In this document: piece after piece, positions 28,823 through 42,164 of the stretch
Position numbering within the stretch: the first letter of the stretch is position 1
How the letters are laid out: the number at the start of each line of letters is the position of its first letter
NCBI GenBank assembly: GCA_963681505.1
Contig: OY811984.1
Span: forward strand, 1,312,772 to 1,376,771
Reading direction: 5' to 3'
Source: Eunapius fragilis
Lineage: Eukaryota; Porifera; Demospongiae; Spongillida; Spongillidae
Length of the DNA: 64,000 nt
Program-made: the position numbers and the translations under genes
The notes under the pieces: model-generated
The model's input: only the letters and a program-made list of their open reading frames with translations
The model's database searches: none
Told to the model about the DNA's origin: nothing

Positions 28823-31800
28823 ACGTAGATATTAGTTTATTTTTATTATTCACGCATTTATTTATTTTCTTTTGTCCTTGCCAAAGCCCAAACGATATCC
28901 TTGACAGTCCTGTTGCCCTATAAGGTTTTATTGACTTCATTTTGTTATATTGCACATACTTTGTATACAGTTCTTCCCCGTATACAAAGTACTTTTTTTT
29001 TTTGGGTCCATTCACGTTATAATGGCTTGGTGCCAACTATAATGTTACAAGACGTTCTGTAAATTTGGAAGAGAGCTGCATTTCATATACACATATATAA
29101 TATAATAATATAATATATATTAAAGATTCAAAGAATAAGCTAGGGTTTTTTTTAATCAGACATTTGACCTTAAATGTGTACTTTATGCTGGAACTTACGG
29201 GTCATCTGGAGAAGCTGCAATGAATACGAAGCGCTCCAAGTTCAAGACGTCAATAACTTCTCTCTTAAAGGCATGTGGGCACACTTGGAATACAGCAGGT
29301 GCTGGAATGGGACTCCCACCAGGTCCCAGACCCATTCCATCGAGTATCTATATTATGGTTGCAGTTCAACACCATAGCTGTACAATTGGATATTATCACA
29401 GTGTTGAATCAATTTTTGATCTTATAGATGATTGAGCACACCTGATCAATCATGTGGTGATTTTACAAGTGATTTTTAAAAAATCATTTATGAAATCAAA
29501 AATTGATTCGCGGTCTTTTTTATTTTAACTGTATTTACATGGACGTACCTCTACTGGAGTTGGGAGATTACTGGCCAATATACGGTCTGTGATACCCTTC
29601 ACGCTCTGGTTACCGTCCACGGTGATCAGAGGCACACCGACTCCTGCTCTGCACTCGGTAGCTTCTTGGATAGCCGGCTCCGTCGGCTGAGCGCTGACAT
29701 TAATCCGCTCGAGCGATTCGGACCGCGATGCGGGTTTCTGCTTTCCTTTGGACTTCTTGGAAGGTGTAACCTTGGCTTCCTCCGGCTCGGGTTGGGGCTT
29801 GGCTCTAACCTCTCCGGCGTTACGATCCCAGTCTTGTAGCAGTTGACGGACGCCACCCAGGCCACTCTCAAATAGCATGTACTTCTTTCCCAGGCTCGAT
29901 CCGGACGTGGTAGCAAACTGTTCCTGGAGTCCTGGAGCGGCCGCCGCTGGCGGGCCCTTCTTGCCTCTGCGCTTGGAGGACTGCGTGGGCGTGTCCGTAC
30001 CTTCCGCCAGGCTGGACTTCGAGGCGGTAGGAATATTTCCGTCGCCAAGCAACTGCTCCGATACGTTGGGCGTCGCTGCCTCTTTGCTACCCGTCGGCGA
30101 TCCCTTCTGTAACGTCCCCGCGACCTTCGCCACGACGCTATGTCGCTTAGCAGTGGTGTCCTTCGCTCCCCTCCCGCGCCGCTTCTGCTTCTCATCTTCC
30201 AGCCGCCTCTCTTCTTCTTCCTTCTCCCGCTGCAGTCGCTGGCGCTCCTCCTCCTCCGCTTGCCTCTTCCGCCTCCTCTCCTTGTACAGTGCCAACCTCT
30301 TAGCATCGATCGCCTTTCTCTGATCCTCGTCAAGGCTCTCGTATTCGTCTTCGGGCAAATCGAGCAGAGCGGCGATCCTCTGCTCCTCGCGCTCCTCCGC
30401 TTCCCTCCGCGCATTGGCCTCGGCCTTGGCCTTTCGCTCCCTGTCCACCTCAATTTCCACCGCTCGTGCCTCCACGGCGGGCAGATCCATACCGAGCTCC
30501 ACAAAGTAGATGTGTTTGCGATTGTTGAGCGCTCGGAGGACCAACGCCGCTGTCATGAGCGTTCCCGCCGTGAACCGGGACTCAATCCCGTCCACCACGA
30601 CACCTCGGCTGCAATCCTTGTGCTGCATTCTGTCAGCTAGTATATCGACGACGACCTCCTCTGGCAGTGCCTTGTACGGCAGCATCCCCGTGGGGACAGC
30701 GAACTGCGAACCTTCGAGCGGAAGCACGGAAAAGAACTGCGGACCATCAACCAACTGGGAGGACGACTCGATTTCCTTCTCTTTGGCGACTTCTTTCTGC
30801 GGCCTTTTTTGCGACGCTTGCGACGATGTGACTTCTTCTTCGACGGTGATCTCGACCGTTTGCATGCAGTACTCCCTCGCCTTGCAGCCAGCAGGGGTTG
30901 AAGCTGAAGATATGGCGTCGGCCAGAACGTCGTCCACTGCAAATACTGCTGCACCGTACAGCTCCGCGAGCGCTCTAGCTTGGGTCGTCTTCCCGCTCTG
31001 GGGGGGTCCGTTCACGATCAAGGCTATTCCCCGCCTATTGCCCGCCAAGATCGCTTCGGGAGAGAGGTCCAGGCCGAGGTAGCGGGCGATCGCAGCAGTA
31101 ACAGGATTGGAATCCACCTCCGTATCGCTGTGGAACGTCCCCAGAGTGGCTTGGCTGAGCACCGTTAGCGAATTGATGACGGAGAGTTCCACAGCAGAAT
31201 GGCCGAGGGCACTGGTGCTCGGAAGACCCGTTTTGGTCTCGTACGAGCCCACCTTCTGCTCAACGTTCGTGCTGGAAGGCGTGAAGCCCAAAGGGATGAT
31301 CCTCGGCTGCGACTCCGATTGTTCCACAGAGATGGTGCTTTCTTTGGCCGGAGCGGTATCGCCACTGGGGTCGTCAGCCGCAGCCCCAGGAGCGCCCGCC
31401 TTAGCAGCCAACCCCAGCTCTTTGTTGTAAGCGTCCAAGATTTCCCGATGGAGCTTCTCACCGGGGTTCACTGGCGGCAAGAAAAGCTTTTTCAGCTTGT
31501 AGCGCTCTTTGACCCATTTCAAAATCTGAAATGCAAAATGCGGCCATGCAGTTACAGATGCATACGTACAAACTAGGCATCACCAACCGCTTCTTCCTCA
31601 ACGTGCTGCTTATCAAACTCGAGAGAGTAGACTTCCACGGGATAGGACGTAGGATTCGTGATCACCACCTGTGCCTCGGAGCCTGGAGAGAATGGCAGAA
31701 CAGGGGGGAACTCAACCAGGGTATGGTCAAATGAGATTTTCGGCTCATTTCCCAGTCCCTCAACATGAAGGAAGAGTTGGCTATCAGCACTGTGCTTGAT

Positions 31801-34800
31801 TAAAAATGGAATTGTTTCAACATAATGATGCTACAGTGGGGGAAAGTCCAAATCATTATAGTTACATGTACTTGAAGGGTCCTCCCCTTACCGTTTCACT
31901 GGGCATGAACCAAACTTGAATATCTTTTTTCTGATCTGGCAACAAAATCCCTGAGCTTGGCTCCACTTCAAAGTACTTGGGTGGTGGCTTTTCTTTCATC
32001 TTCTTCCTCAAGTGGAGGGGAACGTGCTTTGGAATCTAATATACACAACCACACAACGTTAATCCCAAAATATAATCCTATTCCTATGTACCTGCTTTGG
32101 AGGCTTGTCAGTTATAGCAGACCATTCACACCTGAAACAAAGAGGACAATTTTACTGTTATTGTTATTACTCCTATCCTTAAGTTTGTTAAAATGGGCAA
32201 CGCAACAACAGAACTCACTTAACAAAGTAAGGATTGTGCAGCCTGATTGTAACAACCTTGCACTGGCCACATAGCACTGTCCCGAAATCAATCATGCTGC
32301 TGGAGAGTTCCATCTTTGGACGAGCAACATCTGCAGTCAACTTGATGATGTAACCAGGCCCATTGACAAGCTACACAATTTACAAAACAAAACAATTAAA
32401 ATAAGTAAGTCAAGCAGCTGAATTCAGAAGCTGATATTAAGCACTTACATTCACAGGTAGCCTAGCTTCTATGTGGCCTTCAGCAAATTTTGAAGATGCA
32501 GGGTCAAATCTCACATTGAACTGTAGTGATTCAAATTCAGGTGCTCCAGGAAGAGACTTGACTTTGTCCCCAATATCAACAGAGAACCCAGTGTTTTGAA
32601 GGGCATTTCGCTGAGTGTTGAATGACACAGGACAATGCCCTATATTTCTCAGCGTGACAACATTGGAAGCAACCAGGCCATAGACAGTGTGCCCAAAGTT
32701 CAAGAGAAATTCTGGCAATACTGGTCTAAATAAGCAGCATTTGTTACAATGTTACATTTGTGAAACACATTTGTAATGCTGCAGACCTTATCTTTTTAGA
32801 TTTTAAGTGCAAGTTGTCTAAATGTTGCACTGCAAACTCCTTCACAAACAATCTCTGCTTTTCTCGCTCCAGCTGTGAATGCAAAATTTACTAGTGAACA
32901 GAGACATACATGTAGGAAGTGATGTATCATTTAAGTTTTTAAGGCTAATATAATGCAATGTTGTAAGTACATTGAATGATGAACAATAATTATGCTTACG
33001 TTGGTGGATTTAGTTAAGTAATCAAATATGTACAATCGGGCCTAAATCATTAGCCCTCAGTATAATTTCAAGTACTAATTAAAAAAAAAAAGTCTTAGAT
33101 ATATATATAGAATATGGGCTACAGGAAGCTTACTGGACAAGGGGAGATCCTCCCACACCTCATCCCCTCCCTTCCCCTAGCGAATGAGAGCAACAAGACC
33201 CACTTGAAGTGACATTTCATCTGCAGCAGCACACGAAGCATCCATCTCTGTAGAAATGGTTTCATCAGCTTGAGCATTCAGGCTTGCTTCTGTCCGAGGG
33301 AGACTGAAGGTGATGCAAGGAAAGATACCTTCTCCAGTCAGCATAATTGTATCAGGTTCAAAGTGAGCGACTTGAACCTGCATATCATGGAAGCAATCAT
33401 AGCATATGTTCCACATCATTACATCATGGTGCACCATTGTAAACACTTACTTCGAACGATTTACAAAATGTCTCAGGAACTCCTGGCAGATACTGAATAG
33501 TTAGTGTTTGCTGCTCCAGGGCTGGGATATGTCCCTAGAACAAAGACTCAAACCAGTGACACACTGAAAAACTGAAAGAAGATGCAACTTTTTATCACTC
33601 ACAGTCGGTGGGGACACCACAACCTGTCCTGGAGTGCAATCACTGTCATGTGAGGCTCCAAAAACAGTGAAATTCATAGCCACCTTTCCCCTGTTCTGTA
33701 TCACAATGTCTGCCGTCAAGACCTGGTCGTACAACTGGAGGAGATAACAAGAGTTACCATCAAGGCTTAGCCATGGCTTATACTGTGCATCCAGCAATAA
33801 TAACCTGCTTGCCAACTTCAATGTGGGTTGTGCTGATCCTGTACTGCACCAATGATGACTCCCCCATGAGCCGCAGCTGATACGCAGGCCCTCCCTCTAC
33901 CCTACATACGGCCGTAACCTCTGTGGCTATGCCAGTGTGGCCGTGAAAGGTGAACTGGACCGTCTCGCTTTCGCCCGGCTGGAGCCCGCCGTGAAGGGGA
34001 AGGATGTCAAATACCTGCTCTATGCTGATGGGGACAAAGGGATCCCCTTGGAGCGCTCGACTACGCTGCTTGTGTTTGGTGCGTTTGACAGGTGGAGGGA
34101 TCCCCTGATTGGTTTTAGTAGCTTCTTGCGAGGGCTGTTCAGTGGTGCACAGGACATTGGAGCACTGCTGCATCTCACCTGGATCAGCTACGGCCTCACT
34201 ATCCTCAATCTTCTCCCTGCTCCCATCTGCGCTCCTTTCCTGGATATCTGCTTTAGCCTCGTCTTCACTCTGGCCTCCGTTGGCTACCCTCTCCCCCTTA
34301 TCTTCATTCTCAACATCGGAACCCTCCCCCGTGTTTGCTCCTTCAGACACACCCCCAGCACCTTCCTCGTTTTCCATCCCTCCTTCGTCATCGTCTTCCT
34401 CCTCAAGTGAATCAGTTTCTATTTCACTCTGCATATCCACCCCCTCATCCAACTGCTCAGGGTCGACCCTCCTTGCGGGGGGACGCTTCAGGAAGGACCA
34501 CACGTAGCGCACTTCCAGAGGGCTGCTGTTAGTCATTGTGATCTGCTTTGTGGTCTCTGTGTCATTGAGGATGCAACCAAAATCAACCTGTGGGTGCATG
34601 AGCATGTATGCATAAAAATCGTGTACTTGTGTTACAATGGTGTTTATCACGTGTGTGAATGTTTGTGCGCAACATATGGTACACTTAATGAAGATAACAT
34701 TTTACCTCCATTGTTTCAAAGCTCAGATTTGGAAAGTGCACTTCAGACTTCAAGGCAATTTTATCCTGAATATATATATATATACAGACATCACAAGCTG

Positions 34801-37800
34801 AACCACGTTGAGGCATGTGTCTGGGAACAGCACCTTGTGTGGATGTTCCTTATAGGCGACTGTCAGCTGACTCTCTTCAACTCGGCTGCACTTATCAATG
34901 CAGTAGGTGGCATCATAACATATTATGATGTCAAACTCTTCACCCTCAGAAAGTTTCAGCTCCTTGAAAAAAAAAATTGTCTGAGCATCTAAATAGCATT
35001 CGTTCTATAAATCAAAGTATCAGAACAGGCTTTCTTGCATTAGATACAAAGTTACCCAATCTTCAGTGATTCTTTACTTTATATATATGGTGAACTAAAT
35101 TTATATCTAGTATATGCTAATTGCTATAGCCTTTTCAGGCATCCCGGAAAGGGTATTTCCAACTATCACTGTTCAGTGTATTTGTTTGCATTACTATCAT
35201 TGCTATGAAAAAATAAAATTTAAAAAAAACTTGAAATAGAGAGCGTCACGTGCACTGCTTGTGATCACCTACCATCTGCGGTATGGAGAATTTGTCTGTT
35301 GCCAGGCTGAATGGGTGGGCACAGGAGAGTAGTGCAGTCAGTGGCAGCGGAGACACATTCTTCACATGGACCACTTGTTTATGCTGGGTAAGCTTGCTGC
35401 CATAAGGCTATCACATAGAGAAGCAGGTTTGTTAGGCACAGTGAAGATAATATCATAATCTCTGTACCTGATGGACCAAAAATGACACATTAAGTGAGCT
35501 AAACTCAAGTAAGGGTGAGATGAACTGAGCGTGTACATCCACAGTCATAATTCTTTCTTTGTGAGGATTCTTTCCAATAAGGGCGTGGCATAGCAGACGC
35601 TCATTTACCACTTGGGGGCTGAACAAGGGAAGGGGAAGAAGAAAATGATTTAAGCAAATTTCCATAACCTTGCAACTGACATTGGTGAGAATCCCTTAAG
35701 AGTGATTGTCTGTGACTGGTATGGCTCCAGCACCAATTTGTCTGGTACCATTTCGAACAGTGGTTTCTTCATGTTCTCCATCTGACTGAGAGGCTGTTGA
35801 TGCAAGTGTCAGTAATGATAACAGTCGCACCAACCAAACCTATAATACACCAAACTACACAGTTCTCCAGAGCAAATCACCATGATCACATTATGATAAA
35901 TACTGACCACCTTTGTATTTGGGTCGAGAACATCCCTGGAAGACTTTTCAAGTTCTAGCCTCTTCAATTTGGAGAGAGAAAAGCCATCTGTTGACCAAGA
36001 CAAAGCCTGGACCCTCCTCCCTTTGTTCATGAGGGTGAATTGCTTCTGACAAAGTCCTTTACTGAAGTGAGGACCTAGGTCTATGCCATCCATTAGGGGT
36101 GGATAGCTGACAATAGTTGTCCCTTTGGCCTCTGCAGAGAGGTTAACAGTTGCACTCACACCCTGTCTCACAACAATGGTCAGCTTGTCATTGAACCTAA
36201 GGAGATGAAAAGTGTAAATTAAAAAAGGATGACTAAACATAATTATTTGGCTGCCCAACTGTTATAACGTACTTCAAAGCATCATCCATGAAGGCTGTAA
36301 TGGTGAGCTCCACCCTCTGTTCAGGAGGAATCACTGCTGAAAATGGTTCAACGCTGAAGACTGTCTTCTCTTGCGCCTGAATAGAATGAAATATTTGCCA
36401 CTAATAATAACTCCAAATACATAATTAAGTTCTATCTATATGTATTATGTGTATCCATGTATATTATATTATATTATTAATACAATACACACATAAGTAC
36501 TGTTGAACACAATGTACCAGTATTCTGTTACCCACAAACTGCTATGTACATGAGTTACGAGCACTTTTCCATTCATCGCTATACACATTCCTGGCCATGG
36601 TAGATATTACACCCAAAAGCACACATACTCACAAGGACACATTCCATTTCAGCAGAAATGAGGGACTCATTGACCAGGGTGATCTTCTTGGCAATGGAGG
36701 TAAGGACTGGATGCACACCCCAGTCCAACTCTGACGGCGTAACGCTGATGACAGGGCCCTCCCCAACACAATTGATTTCAGCCCTTAGGGGAGGATCAGG
36801 ACTACCAAGGATGCTGATCACAACAGAGGAAGTTATCTCTCCTTGCTGTTGAGCCTTTATCTGCAGAGGTATCCGCAGTGTGGAGTGGGGTTCCACGGAC
36901 CCTGTGGGGGCCATGGTAGAGAAGACCAGGCTCTGCAGGTCCGAGGGTGGGAGGATCTCGTATATTGCAGGCAGGTTCGTGTCATTTTTCAGTACAACGT
37001 TTTTGGTGTAAGGGTAGTTCACGAAACACCGCCCATAGCCAAGGAAGGGGGTGGCCAGATTGATGGAGGGTACGATGGACTGAGCAGTGATGGGTAGAGA
37101 GAACACCTCTTTTCCTGCTTCACTGATGTCAACCACCAGGGCTGCTGAATAAAATTTAACAAAGGACGGCGTGAGCCTGACCTAATGGAGGAAGGAGAAA
37201 GGAGTTGTCTTGGAGGGGGGTGTGGCAGGAGGACAATTTAAACATGACATACTGTAATCTTCTCTTGGCAGTTAGGGGGAAGGACACCTGTACGAGGTTT
37301 GACAACAAATTCCTTGGTCTTAATATCAGCAGCAGTGCCGTTGCCAGGCACAGAGAGGTTAAACGTCATAGAAACTTCAGAAGTGTTAGTGAGCTCCACC
37401 TCCTGCAAAGTCTGAAACCCTAAGAATAAAAAAATAAAATTTGATGTTTACCAACTCTGGATGGTGAATTGTTACATAGTGAAGCTAGTTATTAAATCTG
37501 GACGGTACATTTTCATAAACATATTAAGTTTGACAAAAAAGATATTACAATTGTGCATTCACCACTTACCATAAGCTACGTCACCAAACTTGAGCTCAGG
37601 AACATTGAAGTGGAATGTCGGGCCAATAACAGCGCCCCTGATAGGGACACAGAAAAGAAGGTATCTCAATCTCAAAATATATAAAAAATGATGTGACTTG
37701 CTTGATCTGCAGCTGCAGGTCTTGAGGAGAACCATCAACCTTGCACAAGAACTGCTCACTAAACTCCCCCAGCACAGATGAACAAAAGGAAATCTATTTG

Positions 37801-38018
37801 CAGATAGAATGAAGAAAATGAACCCTACACTCAGACAGCCACAAGCCCCAGTTATGGTGGAATGCAACCAACATGTAACATGAAGGACTACATACACACA
37901 CTATTACAAGCATGCGTTCGGGGACTTGATATTAGAATTCAGAACATGTATCCCCACGGCTACAACGTGCCGTTATGTCATGTGACAAGCATATTTTAAC
38001 AGCCAGATGTGTGTGTGT

Positions 38019-38059
<41 letters not shown>

Positions 38060-41000
38060 CGTGTGTATGTGTGTGTATGTGTGTGTGTGTACATGTGTGT
38101 GTGTACATGTCTGATAGTCTGCAATTGTGGATCCGCTAAACTACATATGGGTGTTGGTACTGTATCACACACACACACACAAAAACACACGTACACACAC
38201 ACACATACAAACACACACACACACAAGCACACACATACACAAACACACTCACACACACACACACATACAAACACACACACACACAAGCACACACATACAC
38301 AAACACACTCACACACACACAAACACACACACCTGGATGGCCTGAAATCCTCCAGGCTGCAGTGTCCCTGAGTGAGGAACAAAACTGAACTTGGGTCCAA
38401 ACAAAGTCTGTAATGGTAACACAGTGTATGCTCCAGCGATGTCTCCTCTGTTCTCTAAGATAACCTTTTAAAAATCAAATTCAGGGTTAAACAAAAGTTA
38501 TATTTCACAGTGCTGGACACAGCACCTCATACACATGTGACGAGTTGACAAAAATGTTCTGAATGTCAAGAGTGTCGAAGGAAAACCTCATCCTGGGTCC
38601 CATCCCCTCCCCCTTCAGTTTGAGGGGCAGGCGAGACTCTCGCCCTGTGACATCACAGTAGGCAACCTGAGCATAGCTGTGGGGACCAGCAGATGTGTGA
38701 TGCCAAATGGAGGTGATGTCCGAGTGCTTGGTTGGTGTACCTTATGGCTTTGTAGGGACTGAACGTGATGGATACTTCAGCCTGCGCATTCGGCCATATG
38801 TCCCCCTCCTGACAGTAGTGGTCAAGGGTTGGTTGATGGACACATACACATATCACACATGTTTACTTAAATACATCATGTTTACGCATGCTGGACACAT
38901 GCATAATGTTACATACACACAAAAAGAAACATAAGGACGCAAATACTTATCAATACTATAAGGTACGCCCACATCCCACATGCATGTACACATACAACAC
39001 ACACATACACATATACACACCATTGGATCAATAGTAAAGATGTCACTGCAGAAATGAAAGTGCTCAGTCTCCAGGTAATGCTGCAGACAGGAGTGGGATG
39101 AAGGGGGGGGGGGGGGGGGGGGGAGACAGTAGTGTGGGTGAAGGAAGTGGAGAGACAGTAGTGTGGGTGAAGGAGGTGGAGGAACATGGGACTGGTCAGA
39201 TCGAGCAATGTTACGACCACCAAAAGTGTGTGACCTTTTTACTTCTTTCCAAGTGCCTCACAAGGATTGGATAGCGATCACGCATGGTGGGATTGTGGAC
39301 ACATCTTTGCAAGAAGCTCTCCTTTGAGAAGGACTCCTCCTCTGATAGTTCCTGAATATGCCTGTGGCAGAGCAGGATCATTCAGGTAAATGAAAAAGTT
39401 CAAACAGGAATGCAACATATAATAATTCAGTCACTGTACAGGCTAGGATATTCATTGCATATGCTATCACCAAGGATGCGCAGGCAACAGAGGAATGGAG
39501 TGATCTGGCTCACAAACCATGGTTCTCTTCACTCTACTGCTGCTCAAACTTACAGTTCCCTCTGCATCTCTTCATCACTTTCACTGCCAAACGCCTTCCA
39601 CACAAAATGCACAGTGACATCACTTCTGTTCAGAATCGTCACTGACCTATTAGGAAGTAGAGATAGAGGGGGAGGAAGAGTGTGAGTGTGTGAGTGAGTG
39701 AGTGAGTGAGTGAGTGAGTGAGTGAGTGGGTGAGTGAGTGAGTGAGTGGGTGAGTGAGTGAGTGAGTGAGTGAGTGAGTGAGTGAGTGAATGAGTGGGTG
39801 GATGGGTAGGTGGGTGAGTGAGTGGGTGAGTGAGTGAGTGAGTGAGTGAGTGAGTGAGTGAGTGAGTGAGTGAGTGAGTGAGTGAGTGAGTGAGTGAGTG
39901 GTAGGTGGGTAAGTGAGTGAGTGAGTGAGTGAATGAGTGAGTGAGTGAGTGAATGAGTGAGTGAGTGAGTGAGTGAATGAGTGAGTGAGTGAGTGAATGA
40001 GTGAGTGAGTAGTGAGTGAGTGTGAGTGAGTGAATGAGTGAGTGAGTGAGTGAGTGAGTGAGTGAGTGAGTGAGTGAGTGAGTGAGTGAGTGAGTGAGTG
40101 AGTGAGTGAGTGAGTGGTAGGTGGGTAAGTGAGTGAGTGAATGAGTGAGTGAGTGAATGAGTGAGTGAGTGAGTGAGTGAGTAGTGAGTGAGTGAGTGAG
40201 TGAGTGAGTGAGTGAGTGAGTGAGTGAGTGAGTGAGTGAGTGAGTGAAAGATAGAGAGAGGGAGCAGACATACCTCTTAGATGAGAGGCCAATGTAGGTG
40301 TTCTCATGCATTATACTGCTGCGGTCCAATCGGACGTTTACATCATTGGCACTGCCTTGCAGCTGTGTGTATAGGACTTCTCCTGTAAACAAAAATTAGT
40401 TGCAACCGCCCACAAAAAAGCGTCCACTGCAAACGCCCTCACCAGTGTCATGGTGTATCTCCAAAGTCCCACTGTGTTCCCCAACTGTCTGAGGTAGAAA
40501 ATTGATATCCACTTGCATACATGTGTTGGGAGTCAATGATGCTGTAGTAGGCTTTACAGAGAACGGACTACACACAACAACAAAACAAAATAAGTTTATA
40601 GGGTAAGTACCATGTATGAGTACCATGTATGAGTACACTGTATGTACCATGTATGTACCGGTACATATAGTATTAGAATGTAGAGACACAATTGCAATAT
40701 GCACACTGTGTACTGTACAGAGGGTGCACACACCTCAATACCCAATGCGCAGTAGTTATAAAATATACAGTGGAACCCCACCCCTGATATGCGGAACATC
40801 TTACTCTATACCAGACACATTTTGTGAATTCCAGAAAGATTGAAAATTCATACCTTCATTATGAACCCCCGAAATGCGGACACCCCGATAGCCAGGACAC
40901 CTGAGGTGGGTCCTGACAGTGTCTGCATTAGAGGGGCTCTACTGTATCCATGCACAAACACAAAATACATGCACACAGGCGTATGATACAGACATGCACA

Positions 41001-42164
41001 GTGACGCAGAAGACCACACACCTCTCTGTTTCCAACGTGAACTTAGCCTCCCTTTTCCCAACGTTTCGCACAAGAACAGTTTTGCTAGATGGGTACTGGG
41101 ATAGCGAGGTTCAACAGTTGTTCATGCACCGATTGCATCATGGGACATAGCTATGAGCATACCTTGACTGGTGCCAAGGAGAAGGTTATCTCATCAGGGA
41201 AGTCAAGAAGTGCTCTGGAGCCAGTGGCTACCACAGGCACAACAAACTTCTCACGCTCCGTGATACAGGTGAGCTCAACTGTATAGTCCTAGGGAAACAT
41301 GTAACATTAAAAACTACACCGCCAAATCATTTTTCTCTTCGTCCTTCTCATCCCCCCCCTCCCCCACACCGTCACACCCTCTCAATGTCGACCCCACTTC
41401 TATTTCCCCTATCCTCACCCAATTTCTCCCCCCTCCCCCACACCATCACCTTCTCTTCTTATTCCCACTGACCTTGTCTTCATCAGGAGTGAATGCTACG
41501 ATGTAGGTAATCTCCATTCCTGGTGCAACTTTGGCACCAACTGGTTTCTGGCAGGTAACCTTGAAATAAGGAGACTCTTCAAGAGTGACTTTGATATGTC
41601 GTGCCACCTGCAAAGAAGGGCAGTACTACATGTGCCAGTTGCTATGGAAAATATAGCCTACATTATCATTGTTCCTGAAAGAGATTGGGAACTCATAGGT
41701 TAGGTGAGGTTCGTACTGCTGGAAGAGGACTTCTGAAGGAAATGGCTGAAATAATGGAGAGTCAACCTCCACTACTGAATCCTGGGGAGGCATTAAATGA
41801 GGCACTTGTTATTATGATCTTTGCTATAAAGAATAGTTTATTGAAAAATGAAAACTCACTTTTTGAGATAATTCTGCTATATCCAAGAGCTCTACTATTT
41901 TGGGAATGTGCATTTCATAGGTTTTTTCAAGTTTCTCCTTTGTGGTAAGCCTCATTTCAGCCAGGTAGGTTGAGGGAGTGTACTAAACAGTTCAAAAAGG
42001 TTTTTCAATGGTCATGACAAGCACTCATGCACACTGACCTTCGTAACTTCTTTTGGACCTCTGACTAGCTTGGTAACTTTTGGTCCTTTGTGAATACTGT
42101 GAGCCTGCTTCTTGTTCGAAGCGGCAGCTTCGTCCGCAACATCATGCTCTTTTGGAGTGGACAT
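16395..42164 (-). CDS. HYDIN: HYDIN, axonemal central pair apparatus protein
   Basis: Multi-exon gene, apparently complete. HYDIN is a giant central-pair protein needed for ciliary beating, made mostly of ASH/MSP immunoglobulin-like repeats. The first exon is 42039-42164 (MSTPKEHDVADEAAASNKKQ...). The second and third carry PKIVELLDIAELSQK and PLFQPFPSEVLFQQYEP, the conserved N-terminus. In order follow IGPTFHFNVPELKFGDVAYG (about 37.6k), VDFGCILNDTE, EQVFDILPLHGGLQP (about 34k), the adenylate-kinase-like exon (29549-31525), VPDWDDRMKSVRWVTVP and KVIETEPEPPH (about 22.4k), and NFGALRVNQTATKKV (about 19.7k). The last exon, 16395-16883, has HLGDTQAILTISSPTGGDYI and YYLKGVPHS before TGA. An acidic Glu/Ser-rich insertion lies at about 34.1-34.5k. 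I identified exons by conserved blocks and did not sum every one, so total length is untested. The start lies 106 bases from PRELID3, with an X-box-like motif between. Confidence 0.96.
18060..18176. repeat. Purine-rich GGGAGGGAGAGGGGA repeat, HYDIN intron
   Basis: G/A-only stretch on the plus strand, so a pyrimidine tract on the HYDIN sense strand. Similar purine tracts occur at 17475-17640, 22545-22735 and 24660-24740. Confidence 0.9.
19807..19842. repeat. Poly(G) run (poly(C) on the HYDIN sense strand) at an intron 3' end
   Basis: Almost uninterrupted G run. On the minus strand it is the pyrimidine tract before the acceptor AACCTAG of the exon beginning with the codons for IELVNPAQRTV. Comparable runs lie at 18671-18694, 23082-23099 and 39104-39123. 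C runs on the plus strand lie at 20210-20242 and 24488-24512. Confidence 0.9.
27212..27430. repeat. Minisatellite of 22-25 bp units, HYDIN intron
   Basis: About ten copies of AGCCAGCCATCAGATGAGG with variable spacers (CCT, GCCT, AGGCCT). Confidence 0.92.
27640..28176. repeat. Minisatellite of about 30-bp units with variable G runs, HYDIN intron
   Basis: At least sixteen copies of GGAGATACACTGCCTTATGA followed by G runs of variable length. It ends just upstream of the exon encoding the RQRYQLFCRGVCIVPSICREP region. Confidence 0.92.
29403..29512. mobile_element. Short fold-back (MITE-like) element, HYDIN intron
   Basis: GAATCAATTTTTGAT at the left and its inverted copy ATCAAAAATTGATTC at the right, with partial complementarity extending inward to about 28 bp. 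About 110 bp, no coding capacity. It sits just past the donor of the adenylate-kinase-like exon. Confidence 0.55.
29549..31525 (-). other. HYDIN: HYDIN adenylate-kinase-like exon (1,977 bp)
   Basis: By far the largest exon I found in the gene, 659 codons. It opens ILKWVKERYKLKKLFLPPVN and ends at VEV before the donor GTACGT. A P-loop, VNGPPQSGKTTQARALAELY, fits G-x4-G-K-T and is intact. It is followed by VFAVDDVLADAISSASTPAG and, further on, RGVVVDGIESRFTAGTLMTA, the HYDIN ADK-like domain. After the domain comes a highly charged Glu/Arg/Lys coiled-coil segment (EEREEQRIAALLDLPEDEYE onward), as in other HYDIN proteins. GC content and CpG density look higher than in flanking exons. Confidence 0.93.
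39690..40248. repeat. (GAGT)n tetranucleotide array, HYDIN intron
   Basis: About 560 bases of GAGT/GTGA repeat with GAAT and GGGT variants between two HYDIN exons. The Ser-Leu-Thr-His open frame across it is an artefact, although it runs into real HYDIN codons on both sides. Confidence 0.97.
40768..40944. mobile_element. Tigger/pogo-like non-autonomous element, HYDIN intron
   Basis: Starts CAGTGGAACCCC and ends GGGGCTCTACTG, imperfect terminal inverted repeats, with TA on both sides (40766-40767 and 40945-40946). The TA duplication and CAGTxGAACCCC ends are typical of pogo/Tigger MITEs. Interior codons are not conserved. Confidence 0.6.
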
